Shown: positions 1-6,449, counted from the first letter of the stretch. The stretch is DNA of 7,060 bases from Myxococcaceae bacterium (GCA_018262385.1 JAGSPQ010000202.1:1-7060), one strand, 5' to 3'. Notes: generated from the sequence alone by a model not told the origin. Program-made: numbers and translations.

Positions 1-195
1 CTCGGCGACGAACCGCTTCACCAGCTCGGCGTCGGCCGACAGGTGGGGCAGCAGCACCTTCACCGCCACCCGCTTGCCGATCAGCGGGTGGACCCCTTCG
101 TAGACCGCACCCATCCCGCCGACGCCGATCAGCGAGCCGACTTTGTAGTCGCCCAGCATCACGCCGGAGAGGTCCTGCACGGGCCGGGAAGACAC
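1..195 (-). CDS. Ser/Thr protein kinase, N-terminal part (runs off the left edge)
   Basis: Start of a Hanks-type Ser/Thr protein kinase; only about the first 60-65 residues are in the window. Counting from the GTG at 180, the glycine-rich ATP loop (LIGVGGMGAVYEG) spans about residues 17-29, and the ATP-anchoring lysine is K41 in AVKVL. The HRD and DFG motifs and any membrane or sensor region lie outside. The start is uncertain: GTG at 195, GTG at 180 and ATG at 159 are all in frame, and none has a good Shine-Dalgarno. An in-frame TAG at 208-210, which is also the stop of the preceding TerB-like gene, limits upstream extension. GTG at 195 or 180 leaves 12-27 bases after that stop, which suggests translational coupling. 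In this family the protein phosphorylates Ser/Thr of partner proteins; whether its partners are the genes before it is inference. Confidence 0.9.
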   Translation of the reverse strand, partial: MSSRPVQDLSGVMLGDYKVGSLIGVGGMGAVYEGVHPLIGKRVAVKVLLPHLSADAELVKRFVAE

Positions 196-207
196 GGGCC
201 GCCGAGT

Positions 208-648
208 CTAGTTGAAAGCCGCCTCGAGCTTCTTCAGCGCGTCGCCCTCGGCCTTCGAAATCTTCGCGCCCATGCCGAGAATCCCGCCCGAGGCCTCGGC
301 CACCGAACGCGCCTTGCCCAGCAGCTCGTTCTTCAGCAGCGCCTTGTCCTCGGCCTTCATCCCCTCGACCAGCGCCTTGACGTAGTTGGCCCACGCGTTC
401 TCGAGCGCCGCCGGCGGCTTGAGCTTCAGCCAGCCCTCGAGCAGGGTGTGCGCGCTGCTGCCCTTCAGAATCCCCGACGCGTTCGCCGCCGCCAGCACCG
501 CCGCCTGCTCCTTCGCGTCGACCGCGCCGTCCGCCCAGGCGACCTGAATCAGCTTCTGAGCCTTGAGCTTTTCGACCAGCTCCTGGTTCTGCTTGGCGAA
601 GAACTTCTCTTCCAGCTCGATGCGGCGGTCGGTGAGGGCGTCGGACAT
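208..648 (-). CDS. TerB-like small protein
   Basis: A 146-residue, probably cytoplasmic protein. A charged helical N-terminus (about residues 7-32, LEEKFFAKQNQELVEKLKAQ) leads into AWADGAVDAKE at 37-47. This is the acidic helix-start motif of TerB/DUF533-like domains, in which Asp and Glu can bind metal. A second, weaker copy near the C-terminus (KISKAEGDALKKLEAAF, 129-145) fits the paired arrangement of that fold. There is no signal peptide or membrane segment. The ATG is 9 bases after the previous stop, behind a purine-rich but weak ribosome site (AAAGAAAAAG). TerB domains often occur in stress-response and kinase-linked systems, and here the gene lies between a pseudo-AAA+ gene and a Ser/Thr kinase gene. 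A tellurite-resistance role should not be assumed; an adaptor or metal-sensing role is inference. The N-terminal helix also loosely recalls the ATP-synthase inhibitor zeta family, but the match is weak. Confidence 0.75.
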   Translation of the reverse strand: MSDALTDRRIELEEKFFAKQNQELVEKLKAQKLIQVAWADGAVDAKEQAAVLAAANASGILKGSSAHTLLEGWLKLKPPAALENAWANYVKALVEGMKAEDKALLKNELLGKARSVAEASGGILGMGAKISKAEGDALKKLEAAFN

Positions 649-657
649 GCTTTTTCT

Positions 658-1110
658 TTATCGCTTCTTCCCGGCTTTCGCACGGCGCTTCTTGACCGAC
701 TGCTTCACCTCGACGTCGTTGAGGTCGACCCGCGAGCGGGCCAGCGCGTAGGCCAGATCGTCGCGCAGCAGGCCCTTGCCCACCGCTCCCTCGGGCGACA
801 TCCCCAGCCCGACCACCCACTTCGGCCGCTCTTCCCGCTCACGCAGCTGACGGGCGAGCTCGCGCTGCGAGTCCCACGGCAGCTTGCCGGCGTCGGGCAC
901 GTAGATCACGCCCCGGTTCCGGGCGAACGCGGCCGTCACCCCCTGCTCCTCGGGCTCGCGCAGCTCGGTCAGCGGGCCTTCCTCGGCGAACGCCTCCGCC
1001 GCTTCCTGCGCCCACTTCTGGCGATCGGCCTCGGAGGCGCCGTACAGCAGCACCGCCGCGCGGTTGGTGACCAGCTGTGCTTCTGAGTACCCAGAGGGGG
1101 TTTCTTTCAT
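658..1110 (-). CDS. Degenerate sigma-54 activator-like AAA+ module (pseudo-ATPase)
   Basis: A 150-residue protein whose sequence follows the landmarks of the NtrC/PspF AAA+ domain but lacks its catalytic residues. [14 protein letters not shown] (18-31) sits where VLI.GESGTGKE would be, with the Walker A glycines lost and Lys replaced by Arg30. The GAFTGA sigma-54 contact loop is absent, since only about 35 residues separate the two Walker-like regions. [13 protein letters not shown] (66-78) matches GGTLFLDEIGELP, with the DE pair changed to Pro72-Asp73. [11 protein letters not shown] (113-123) matches the FREDLYYRL segment, keeping the first Arg (116) but replacing the second, the arginine-finger position, with Ala122. 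There is no DNA-binding helix-turn-helix; the end is a basic tail, [14 protein letters not shown] hydrolysis and sigma-54 activation are therefore unlikely, and a nucleotide-independent adaptor is more plausible. The ATG overlaps the cyclase stop as ATGA, and AAGGAG lies 12 bases upstream. The family resemblance was judged by eye. Confidence 0.75.
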   Translation of the reverse strand: MKETPSGYSEAQLVTNRAAVLLYGASEADRQKWAQEAAEAFAEEGPLTELREPEEQGVTAAFARNRGVIYVPDAGKLPWDSQRELARQLREREERPKWVVGLGMSPEGAVGKGLLRDDLAYALARSRVDLNDVEVKQSVKKRRAKAGKKR

Positions 1111-2576
1111 GAGAAGTCGGCGCTCCTTGGAATCGTCACACGGTATAGCGGTACCGGCTGCGCTTTGCCCTTGAGCCTCACCGGCGGCAGCAGCTCGCTC
1201 GTCCAGCCGGCCCGGGCGGCCCGCTCGGCGGTGGAAGCGCCCACCAGGATCTCGCCCCCGCCGGCGAGGCTGCACAGCCGGGCGGCGATGTTCACCGCGT
1301 CCCCGATGCAGGTGTACTCGGTGCGGCGGGCGCTGCCGACGCTGCCGGCGACCACCAGGCCGGTGTTGATCCCGATCCCCAGCTCGAGCGGCGCGACGTG
1401 CTCGCCGCTGATGTTCTGCTCGCGCACCGCCTCCATCATCTGCAGCGCCGCCCGCACTGCCCGCGCCGCGTCGTCGTCGTGCGCGACCGGAGCGCCGAAC
1501 ACCGCCATCACCCCGTCGCCGAGGAACTTGTCGAGGGTGCCGCCGTGCGCCAGCACCGCGTCGGTGAGCCGGCCGAGCACGCCGTTGAGCAGCCCCATCA
1601 CCTGCTCCGGAGGGTAGGTCTCGGCGATCGAGGTGAAGTTGCGGATGTCGGCGAACAGCACGGTGACGTCGCGCTTCTCGCCCGAGAGGACGACCTCGCC
1701 CGACTTGAGGATCTCCTCCACCACCGCGTCCGAGGTGTAGCGGGCGAACAGCCGGCGGATCCGATCGGTCTCGTTGGTGCGCTTGAGGATGTTCTCCATC
1801 CGCGCGGCGAGCTCGTCCATCGAGACGCCCTTGTGGATGTAGTCGTCGGCGCCCGCGCGCAGCCCGCCCACCCGCTGCACGTCCTCGTCGTTGGCGGTGA
1901 GGATCATCACCGGCAGCGCGCGCGAGGGCCCCAGCTTCAGCCGGCGGCACAGCTCGGCCCCGTCGATGCCCGGCATCTCGAGATCGGTGAGCACGATGTT
2001 GGGCTTGAAGGTGCCGACCGCCTCGAGCGCGAGGAACGGATCCTGCCAGGACTGGACCTCGTACCCGAGGATCGACAGCCCCTGCTCGACCAGGTTGCAG
2101 GCCAGGGTGCTGTCGTCGACCACCATCACCCTCACTCCCCGCAGGCCGTCGCGCGTCTCGGGCGGCGCGGCCTCCACTTCGTCGGGCTGGGCCATCATCC
2201 GCTGCTGCAGCCCGAGCGCTTCGTAGATCTGCTGGTGGGTGACCAGGCCCTGCTCGACCAGCACCTCGCCCAGCCGCCGGCCGTCCTGCCGTTGCTCCTC
2301 GAGCGCCGAGCTGAGCACCGGCTCCTCGAGGTACTTCAGCCCGACCAGGATCTCGCCCAGCGGCGGCCGATCGAGCGCCACCCGGTTGCCCGCCGACAGC
2401 GCGTGGGACAGCGCCCGCTGCAGCTGCGCCCGGGTGATGTAGCCCAGCGACAGCAGCGCCTCGCCCACCCGGTGCCCGGTGAGGTGCTGCAGGGCGAGCG
2501 CCTCCTGCACCTGCGAGCGGGTGACGAAGCCCAAGGAGACGAGCACGTCGCCGAAGCGTTGCGAGACATCGGACAT
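1107..2576 (-). CDS. Hybrid signalling protein: tandem MshEN domains, receiver domain, class III adenylate/guanylate cyclase
   Basis: A 489-residue soluble protein. Residues 7-124 hold four copies of the 24-residue MshEN motif (R-L-G..., G at position 10, A-L..Q), at 7-30, 36-59, 72-95 and 101-124. Each pair is separated by exactly 5 residues, as in c-di-GMP-binding MshEN domains (type II secretion ATPase N-termini). Copy 2 lacks the final Gln; copy 3 has Pro for Arg and Lys for Gly. A receiver domain follows (about 147-266) with Asp154/155, phospho-acceptor Asp198 in LTDLEMPG, Thr227 and Lys249 all present. The class III cyclase domain (about 300-480) keeps metal-binding Asp310 (FADIRNFT) and Asp354 (FLGDG), Lys350 and Asp426 for purine choice, and Asn429 and Arg433 for catalysis, so it looks active. 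The Lys/Asp pair favours cAMP over cGMP. An in-frame TAG just upstream forces this ATG; no Shine-Dalgarno is seen. It is the first gene of the tight signalling cluster. Confidence 0.93.
   Translation of the reverse strand: MSDVSQRFGDVLVSLGFVTRSQVQEALALQHLTGHRVGEALLSLGYITRAQLQRALSHALSAGNRVALDRPPLGEILVGLKYLEEPVLSSALEEQRQDGRRLGEVLVEQGLVTHQQIYEALGLQQRMMAQPDEVEAAPPETRDGLRGVRVMVVDDSTLACNLVEQGLSILGYEVQSWQDPFLALEAVGTFKPNIVLTDLEMPGIDGAELCRRLKLGPSRALPVMILTANDEDVQRVGGLRAGADDYIHKGVSMDELAARMENILKRTNETDRIRRLFARYTSDAVVEEILKSGEVVLSGEKRDVTVLFADIRNFTSIAETYPPEQVMGLLNGVLGRLTDAVLAHGGTLDKFLGDGVMAVFGAPVAHDDDAARAVRAALQMMEAVREQNISGEHVAPLELGIGINTGLVVAGSVGSARRTEYTCIGDAVNIAARLCSLAGGGEILVGASTAERAARAGWTSELLPPVRLKGKAQPVPLYRVTIPRSADFS
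1123..1128 (-). promoter_or_regulatory. Ribosome binding site of the pseudo-AAA+ gene
   Basis: AAGGAG reads on the minus strand inside the last codons of the cyclase gene, 12 bases before the ATG at 1110. The spacing is slightly long. With the ATGA overlap at 1107-1110 it supports this start and translational coupling to the cyclase, rather than an upstream start in the same long open frame. Confidence 0.5.
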
Positions 2577-2588
2577 TGGGGCGGGCGC

Positions 2589-2594
2589 AGTCTA
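2589..2594 (-). promoter_or_regulatory. Possible -10 element before the cyclase gene
   Basis: TAGACT on the minus strand ends 12 bases before the cyclase ATG, matching TATAAT at four of six positions. No recognisable -35 lies 17 bases upstream, and the gene has no Shine-Dalgarno, so a very short leader is possible. The same CTAGACT string recurs at 204-210, before the kinase gene. Confidence 0.25.
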
Positions 2595-2618
2595 GCCCAA
2601 CCCCGCCCGAGGGCTCGG

Positions 2619-3731
2619 TTAGTGCGGCACCAGCCCGGAGAAGGCGACGATGATCTCCAGCAGGATCAGCAGCACCACCATCATCTCGAGGGTGAGCGCG
2701 CGGCCGGTGTCCACCTCGCCCTTCAGCAGCGCGTAGGTCTGCGACAGCAGCTTCTGCTTGCGGGACACCTGCACCTGCCACTGGGGAATCCGCAGCTGCC
2801 CCACCGCCGCCTCGTACACCCGGCCGAGGTAGACGTCGGCGACGATCACCAGCGAGTTGTCGACCCGCTCGATGAACTCGGACATCTCGATCAGCGTCAA
2901 CATCAGCTCGCGCAGCAGCTGCTTGTAGGGCGAGCGGACCAGGGTGCCGGCGCCCTTGTTCTTCTCGATCGCGTCGTAGACCCGGGTCAGCTCCTTATCG
3001 AGCACATCATCGTAGTAGCGAAACTCGAGCAGCTGGGCGTTGGCGATCTCCAGCAGGTCGGCCACGTCGTTGGAGGCGAAGTGCGGCGGCTCGTAGAGGA
3101 AGGCGCAGTTCCAGTCGATCACCGCCAGGTCGTGCTCGGTGTAGCTGAAGGCGTGCGAGAGCACGTCTCGGCGCTCGGCCTCGGACAGCGTGGTCTCCCG
3201 CGCTTCGCCGAGGATCAGCCGCGGCAACGAGGGGGCCTCGAGCAGCTGCTTCGCGGTCGGCTTGTCTTCGATCTCGCGAACGCGGAACACGGTGTAGCTC
3301 TCGCGCTCTTCCCACAGGTGGGGGTCCTTGATCGCCGGGGCGATCGCCTGGCGGACGGTGGTCATCACCTCGTGCGCCACCTTCTCCAGCTCGGGGTTGT
3401 CCGAGACGTCGTCCGAGAACGGCACCAGCTCCTCGAGGGGGGTGCCGGAGGGGATCTCCACCCGCAGCACCACCGACAGCGCCCCGTGATCGAACAGGCG
3501 AACGGTGACGTGGGCGTCGCGCACTCCGCTCTTCAGCTTCAGCGGGCGAACCCCCAGCTCGTACGCGAGCGGAGGATTCGCCAGCTGGATGTACTCACTG
3601 CCTTCGCGCGACAGCCGCAGCCGGCTGGCATCGGTGTTCACCACCAGCGCCTTCGCGCGCTCGAGGTTGATCTCCTCGCCCACGTCATAGATGCGGTAGC
3701 AGAGCGCGGAGGCCTGGGTGAGCCGGTACAT
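2619..3731 (-). CDS. RMD1/YagE family protein (DUF155) with C-terminal membrane anchor
   Basis: A 370-residue protein of the RMD1/YagE family, which includes yeast mitochondrial Rmd1 and uncharacterised bacterial proteins. Family landmarks are FSYTEHDLAVIDWNCAFLYE (205-224), the helical LLEFRYYDDVLDKEL segment (234-248), and the region around DVYLGRVYEAA (299-309). A single hydrophobic segment, LEMMVVLLILLEIIVAFSGL (348-367), is very near the C-terminus, the usual arrangement in this family. There is no signal peptide, so it is probably tail-anchored with most of the protein in the cytoplasm. The molecular activity of the family is not established; the yeast relatives are tied to mitochondrial translation and organisation. 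The start is supported by GGAG 4 bases upstream. The length is normal and no break is seen. It lies 42 bases before the cyclase gene, so co-transcription is possible, but a functional link is unproven. Confidence 0.87.
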   Translation of the reverse strand: MYRLTQASALCYRIYDVGEEINLERAKALVVNTDASRLRLSREGSEYIQLANPPLAYELGVRPLKLKSGVRDAHVTVRLFDHGALSVVLRVEIPSGTPLEELVPFSDDVSDNPELEKVAHEVMTTVRQAIAPAIKDPHLWEERESYTVFRVREIEDKPTAKQLLEAPSLPRLILGEARETTLSEAERRDVLSHAFSYTEHDLAVIDWNCAFLYEPPHFASNDVADLLEIANAQLLEFRYYDDVLDKELTRVYDAIEKNKGAGTLVRSPYKQLLRELMLTLIEMSEFIERVDNSLVIVADVYLGRVYEAAVGQLRIPQWQVQVSRKQKLLSQTYALLKGEVDTGRALTLEMMVVLLILLEIIVAFSGLVPH

Positions 3732-3735
3732 GAGG

Positions 3736-3739
3736 CTCC
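3736..3739 (-). promoter_or_regulatory. Ribosome binding site of the RMD1-family gene
   Basis: GGAG on the minus strand lies 4 bases before the ATG at 3731, a somewhat short but usable spacing that supports this start. Just upstream, TAGATA (3742-3747) could be a -10 element, although both could not serve an mRNA that begins right at the start codon. Confidence 0.45.
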
Positions 3740-3779
3740 GGTATCTAGCCCACGGCGGAAGGCGAATCGCGCGAAGTGA

Positions 3780-4256
3780 TCAGCGGCGCTTCTTCTTTTT
3801 GACTGGCTTCTTCTTCGCCAGCTTCTTCGCCGGCGGCTTGGCCGCGGCGGTGGGCTTCACCTCGGCCGGCGACTCGGGGGTCGCCTTCGCTGCCTCGAGC
3901 GCCAGCGTCCGCACTCTCCCCGACAGCTCGTCCCGCTCGGTGGTGAGCGCCTCGACCTGGGCCTCCAGCGGCTCGACCTTCAGCCGCAGCTGGGTGAGCG
4001 CCAGCTCGGCCTTCTCCGCGCGCGCCGTCTCGTTGGCGTGGGCCTGGGCCTGCTCGTCGGCCCGTTCCCGCTCGGCGGAGACCTGGCGCACCAGCACCAG
4101 GGTGAGCGCGGCGAGCACCCCGGCGGTGACCCCGAACAGGATCCAGGGAAGCAGGCTGGGAGGCCGACGCAGCGCGCCGGTGATCGAAGTCTGATCAATC
4201 GGGGTCTCCGCGCTGTAGTCACTCAAGGCGGGGCGAGGGTACCACCCGAGGCGCAC
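3780..4256 (-). CDS. Single-pass membrane protein with coiled coil and Lys-rich tail, unknown function
   Basis: I do not recognise a named family. With the GTG start it has 158 residues. A polar N-terminus is followed by one membrane segment, LLPWILFGVTAGVLAALTLV (35-54), and then by a long charged helix rich in Glu, Ala, Leu and Gln (about 58-112). That helix has heptad-like spacing (ALTQLRLKVEPLEAQVEALT) and is probably a coiled coil. A Pro/Ala/Lys tail ends in KKPVKKKKRR. The topology suggests a signal anchor, but the basic tail makes its side of the membrane uncertain. The start is ambiguous: GTG at 4256 lies 27 bases after the previous stop with a weak CAGG upstream, while TTG at 4226 would give a 148-residue protein beginning MSDYSAE. 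Neither has a good ribosome site. Both the upstream DTW gene and the downstream RMD1-family gene are close enough for one transcript. It may tether or scaffold other proteins, but that is a guess. Confidence 0.75.
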   Translation of the reverse strand: MRLGWYPRPALSDYSAETPIDQTSITGALRRPPSLLPWILFGVTAGVLAALTLVLVRQVSAERERADEQAQAHANETARAEKAELALTQLRLKVEPLEAQVEALTTERDELSGRVRTLALEAAKATPESPAEVKPTAAAKPPAKKLAKKKPVKKKKRR

Positions 4257-4283
4257 CGTGCCTGTTATTGGAAGCGGCGGCGC

Positions 4284-4889
4284 TTACTGGCCCGAGGCCT
4301 TCAGCTCCCACACGCCCCGGGCGCGGAAGACCCGCTCGACCATCAGGGTGTGGAGCCGGTGCAGCGGCTCACCGACGCTCGGGCCCTCGAGCAGGCTCAG
4401 CGCGTCGGCGATCGCCTCCAGCGTCGAGCGGTTCTCCGGAGCGGTCGACTCGCGCAGCCGCAGCGGGGCCGTCTGCTTCGCCGGCAGCGCCAACCGAGGC
4501 ACGTTCGCCAGCGAGGGCAGCTTCTTCAGCATCCGCCGCGTCTGGCGCCAGGTGCCGTCGATCACGATCAGGCAGCGGGGAAGAGCGTCCGGCAGCGGCG
4601 GCGCGCCCTCCTCGGCCGGGAACAGCAGCCACGCTCCGGGGGCGAACGGCTTCACCTCTTCGTCCACCGGCACCGAGTCCTCCCCGAAGTCGATCAGCGC
4701 GCTGTTCGGCAGCGCGAGGCCCGCCATCCGCGCGGTGCCGGTCGACTTGTCGGCTTCCCGCGCGTGCCGGACGATCACCACCTGGGTGCGGGTAGGGACG
4801 TGCGGGATCTCGGCGCACAGACAGAACTCGTGCCGGATCCAGCACCGCGGGCAGCGGCCAGGCAGGTGCGAGAGCGTCCGGGAGCGCAT
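4284..4889 (-). CDS. DTW-domain tRNA-uridine aminocarboxypropyltransferase
   Basis: A 201-residue protein of the DTW family (TapT/YfiP-like). Characterised members transfer the 3-amino-3-carboxypropyl group of S-adenosylmethionine to a tRNA uridine, giving acp3U (position 47 in E. coli). A probable zinc site is formed by Cys13, Cys16, Cys23 and Cys25 (CPRCWIRHEFCLC). The signature DGTWRQTRRM lies at 111-120. The downstream RLRESTAPENRSTLEAIADA block (144-163) matches the conserved S.LEA segment near the cofactor site. Length is typical and the key motifs are intact. The ATG at 4889 is 16 bases after the stop of the PHP-protein gene and has only a weak ribosome site. The exact tRNA target cannot be read from sequence. 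This is a cytoplasmic housekeeping-type enzyme that appears to share a transcript with unrelated envelope genes. Confidence 0.92.
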   Translation of the reverse strand: MRSRTLSHLPGRCPRCWIRHEFCLCAEIPHVPTRTQVVIVRHAREADKSTGTARMAGLALPNSALIDFGEDSVPVDEEVKPFAPGAWLLFPAEEGAPPLPDALPRCLIVIDGTWRQTRRMLKKLPSLANVPRLALPAKQTAPLRLRESTAPENRSTLEAIADALSLLEGPSVGEPLHRLHTLMVERVFRARGVWELKASGQ

Positions 4890-4905
4890 CGCCCAGCGGT
4901 GTACT

Positions 4906-6420
4906 TCAACTTCGCTGCTTTCCCCTTCGAAAGCCGCGCGCGAGCAGCGCCAGCCCGAGCAGCAGCGGCCCGAAGCCCGTCGCGCTGCAGCCCCGCTTCA
5001 CCGGGACCTCCTCGGGCTTCTGCAACCACAGGTGGCCGGTCACGGTGCGCACCTGGCCTTCGACCCAGACCTCGGCGCGCCACCACTCCTGGCTGCCGTC
5101 GGCGGGGGCGGTGAGCGGCTGGGTCGCGACGAACGGGTCGGCGTCCACGTTCACCGTCTGCACCACCGCGCCGTTGCGCAGGACCTTCAGCTGCTGCCCC
5201 TTCCCGCCGGTGACCGTCACCTCGAGGGTGGCGGCGGCGACGCGCAGGGTGTCGCCGATGCGCGCGAAGCCGGCCGAGAGCTCGACCATCGGATCCGCCG
5301 GGCCCTGCAGCTTCACCACCGTGCGCCCCTGCCGCACCCCCTCGACGATCCCCGCCGCCGACAGCTCGGAGGCGAACACCATCGTGGTCGGGTTTCCAAT
5401 CGGGCTGTCGAGCGAGCCGGTCGCGGTGCCCGCCGAGTGGTCGTCGCTGCCGCCGATCGGAGCGACGTGCAGCCCCTGCCCCACCAGCCGGCTCCAGAAC
5501 GCGATCGCCTCGCGGGTGAACAGCAGCCCGGTGACGTTCCAACCGCCGGTGCCGATCTCGACCGCGCCCAGCTGGTCTTTGGGGATCTTCTGCTTCCACC
5601 CGCAGCCGATGCAGGCGTTGCCGAGGTCCAGCATCGGGTGGTTGATCGACACCACCGCGCCTTGATCGGCGAGCGCCTTCATCGCGCCGTCGAAGGTCTG
5701 GCCCTCGAGCCCGAACCGGTGGTCGACGTAGCGGGTGGCGCCAATCCCGTTCGCGTGCCCCGCGTAGGTGGTGAACTCGACCCCGGGCACGAACAGCACG
5801 TCGGGCGAGCGGCGCTGCGCGTCGGCGAGGAAGTCGAGCTGCGAGACGGTGTTGTGATCCGACAGCTCGACGAAGTCGAGGCCCCGCCCGCGCGCGAACG
5901 CCGCGATCTGATCGAGGGTCGGCGAGGCATCGCCGCTCTCTTTGGAGTGAACGTGGAAGTCGCCCGCGTACCACCGGGCCTGCTGCTGAAGCGGCGCGGC
6001 CGGCAGGTACGGCTGGCGCTCGGGCTGCGCCGGCAGGGTCGCGGCGGTTCGCAGCTCGATCTCGAGCCGGTACTTCGCGGGCGACGTCCCCACCTTCGCC
6101 TTGCCGATCACCACGCTCCACTTCCCCGCCGGCAGCGCTCCGGGGAGGTAGCTGCGCGAGGCGGCCTGCTCGGCGATTACGATCGGCTCCGGGTTGCCGC
6201 CGCCCCAGCCGCGGAACCGCGCCGGATCGTGCAGCCCGTAGTCGAGGATGTTCTCCGGCTGCTGCACCGGGTGGCGCACTTCGATCTGCGCCGTCCCCAC
6301 CGGGACGTCGAACGGGACGAGCACGAAGTCGCCCCCGGTGGTGGGCAGCTCGCCCTCCAGCACCAGCGGCTGGGCGAGCGCGACCGACGAGACGAACAGC
6401 AGGGCGAGGAGGCAACGCAT
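4906..6420 (-). CDS. Exported PHP-domain metallohydrolase (CehA/McbA type) with MYXO-CTERM-like tail
   Basis: A 504-residue exported protein. The signal peptide is MRCLLALLFVSSVALAQ, with cleavage near residue 16. A beta-rich N-terminal region (about 18-145) precedes the PHP hydrolase domain. Visible metal ligands are His156 and His158 (DFHVHS), Asp188-His189 (SDHN), Glu215 (GVEFTT), His222 (AGHANGIG), His261 (INHP) and Asp327-His328 (GGSDDHS). This layout matches CehA/McbA-family phosphoesterase-like hydrolases; the substrate is unknown. A second beta region (about 375-470) follows. The end has VPVKRGCSATG (472-482), a hydrophobic run (483-496) and basic residues, resembling MYXO-CTERM with its invariant Cys (478). 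That tail points to processing and anchoring at the cell surface in Myxococcota. The start was placed at 6420 rather than 6480, because the longer form would put 20 residues before an otherwise good signal peptide. A G-rich stretch upstream serves as a poor ribosome site. Confidence 0.9.
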   Translation of the reverse strand: MRCLLALLFVSSVALAQPLVLEGELPTTGGDFVLVPFDVPVGTAQIEVRHPVQQPENILDYGLHDPARFRGWGGGNPEPIVIAEQAASRSYLPGALPAGKWSVVIGKAKVGTSPAKYRLEIELRTAATLPAQPERQPYLPAAPLQQQARWYAGDFHVHSKESGDASPTLDQIAAFARGRGLDFVELSDHNTVSQLDFLADAQRRSPDVLFVPGVEFTTYAGHANGIGATRYVDHRFGLEGQTFDGAMKALADQGAVVSINHPMLDLGNACIGCGWKQKIPKDQLGAVEIGTGGWNVTGLLFTREAIAFWSRLVGQGLHVAPIGGSDDHSAGTATGSLDSPIGNPTTMVFASELSAAGIVEGVRQGRTVVKLQGPADPMVELSAGFARIGDTLRVAAATLEVTVTGGKGQQLKVLRNGAVVQTVNVDADPFVATQPLTAPADGSQEWWRAEVWVEGQVRTVTGHLWLQKPEEVPVKRGCSATGFGPLLLGLALLARGFRRGKQRS

Positions 6421-6439
6421 CCCCCCGCTTACCCCGAGC

Positions 6440-6449
6440 CCACCGGTGG
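6440..6449. repeat. 10-bp perfect palindrome upstream of the PHP-protein gene
   Basis: CCACCGGTGG is self-complementary and lies 20-29 bases before the ATG at 6420, in the longest gap of the window. It could be an operator half or part of a hairpin, but short GC-rich palindromes are common by chance in this base composition. Confidence 0.2.

Noticed and set aside
208..648. Tellurite-resistance function for the TerB-like gene
   Set aside because: The TerB fold alone does not show tellurite resistance, and no other ter genes are in the window.
43..1086. 347-residue open frame on the plus strand
   Set aside because: It is antisense to the kinase, TerB-like and pseudo-AAA+ genes, and its translation is low-complexity.
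2600..2618. Possible terminator between the RMD1-family and cyclase genes
   Set aside because: CCGAGCCCTCGG can fold only into a short stem with an almost absent loop, and no T-tract follows on the minus strand.
1111..2781. Long minus-strand extension of the pseudo-AAA+ frame, which would make a 707-residue protein
   Set aside because: The extension is the wrong frame of the cyclase gene and reads as Gly/Ala/Arg-rich nonsense. The ATGA overlap and AAGGAG support the start at 1110.
1398..3779. 793-residue open frame on the plus strand
   Set aside because: It is antisense to the cyclase and RMD1-family genes, which have clear domains. Its translation is a low-complexity mix of His, Arg, Leu, Gln and Asp with no motifs, as expected opposite genes with strong G/C third-position bias.
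4775..6415. 546-residue minus-strand open frame
   Set aside because: It is an out-of-frame reading of the PHP-protein gene, rich in Arg, Ala and Gly, without motifs.
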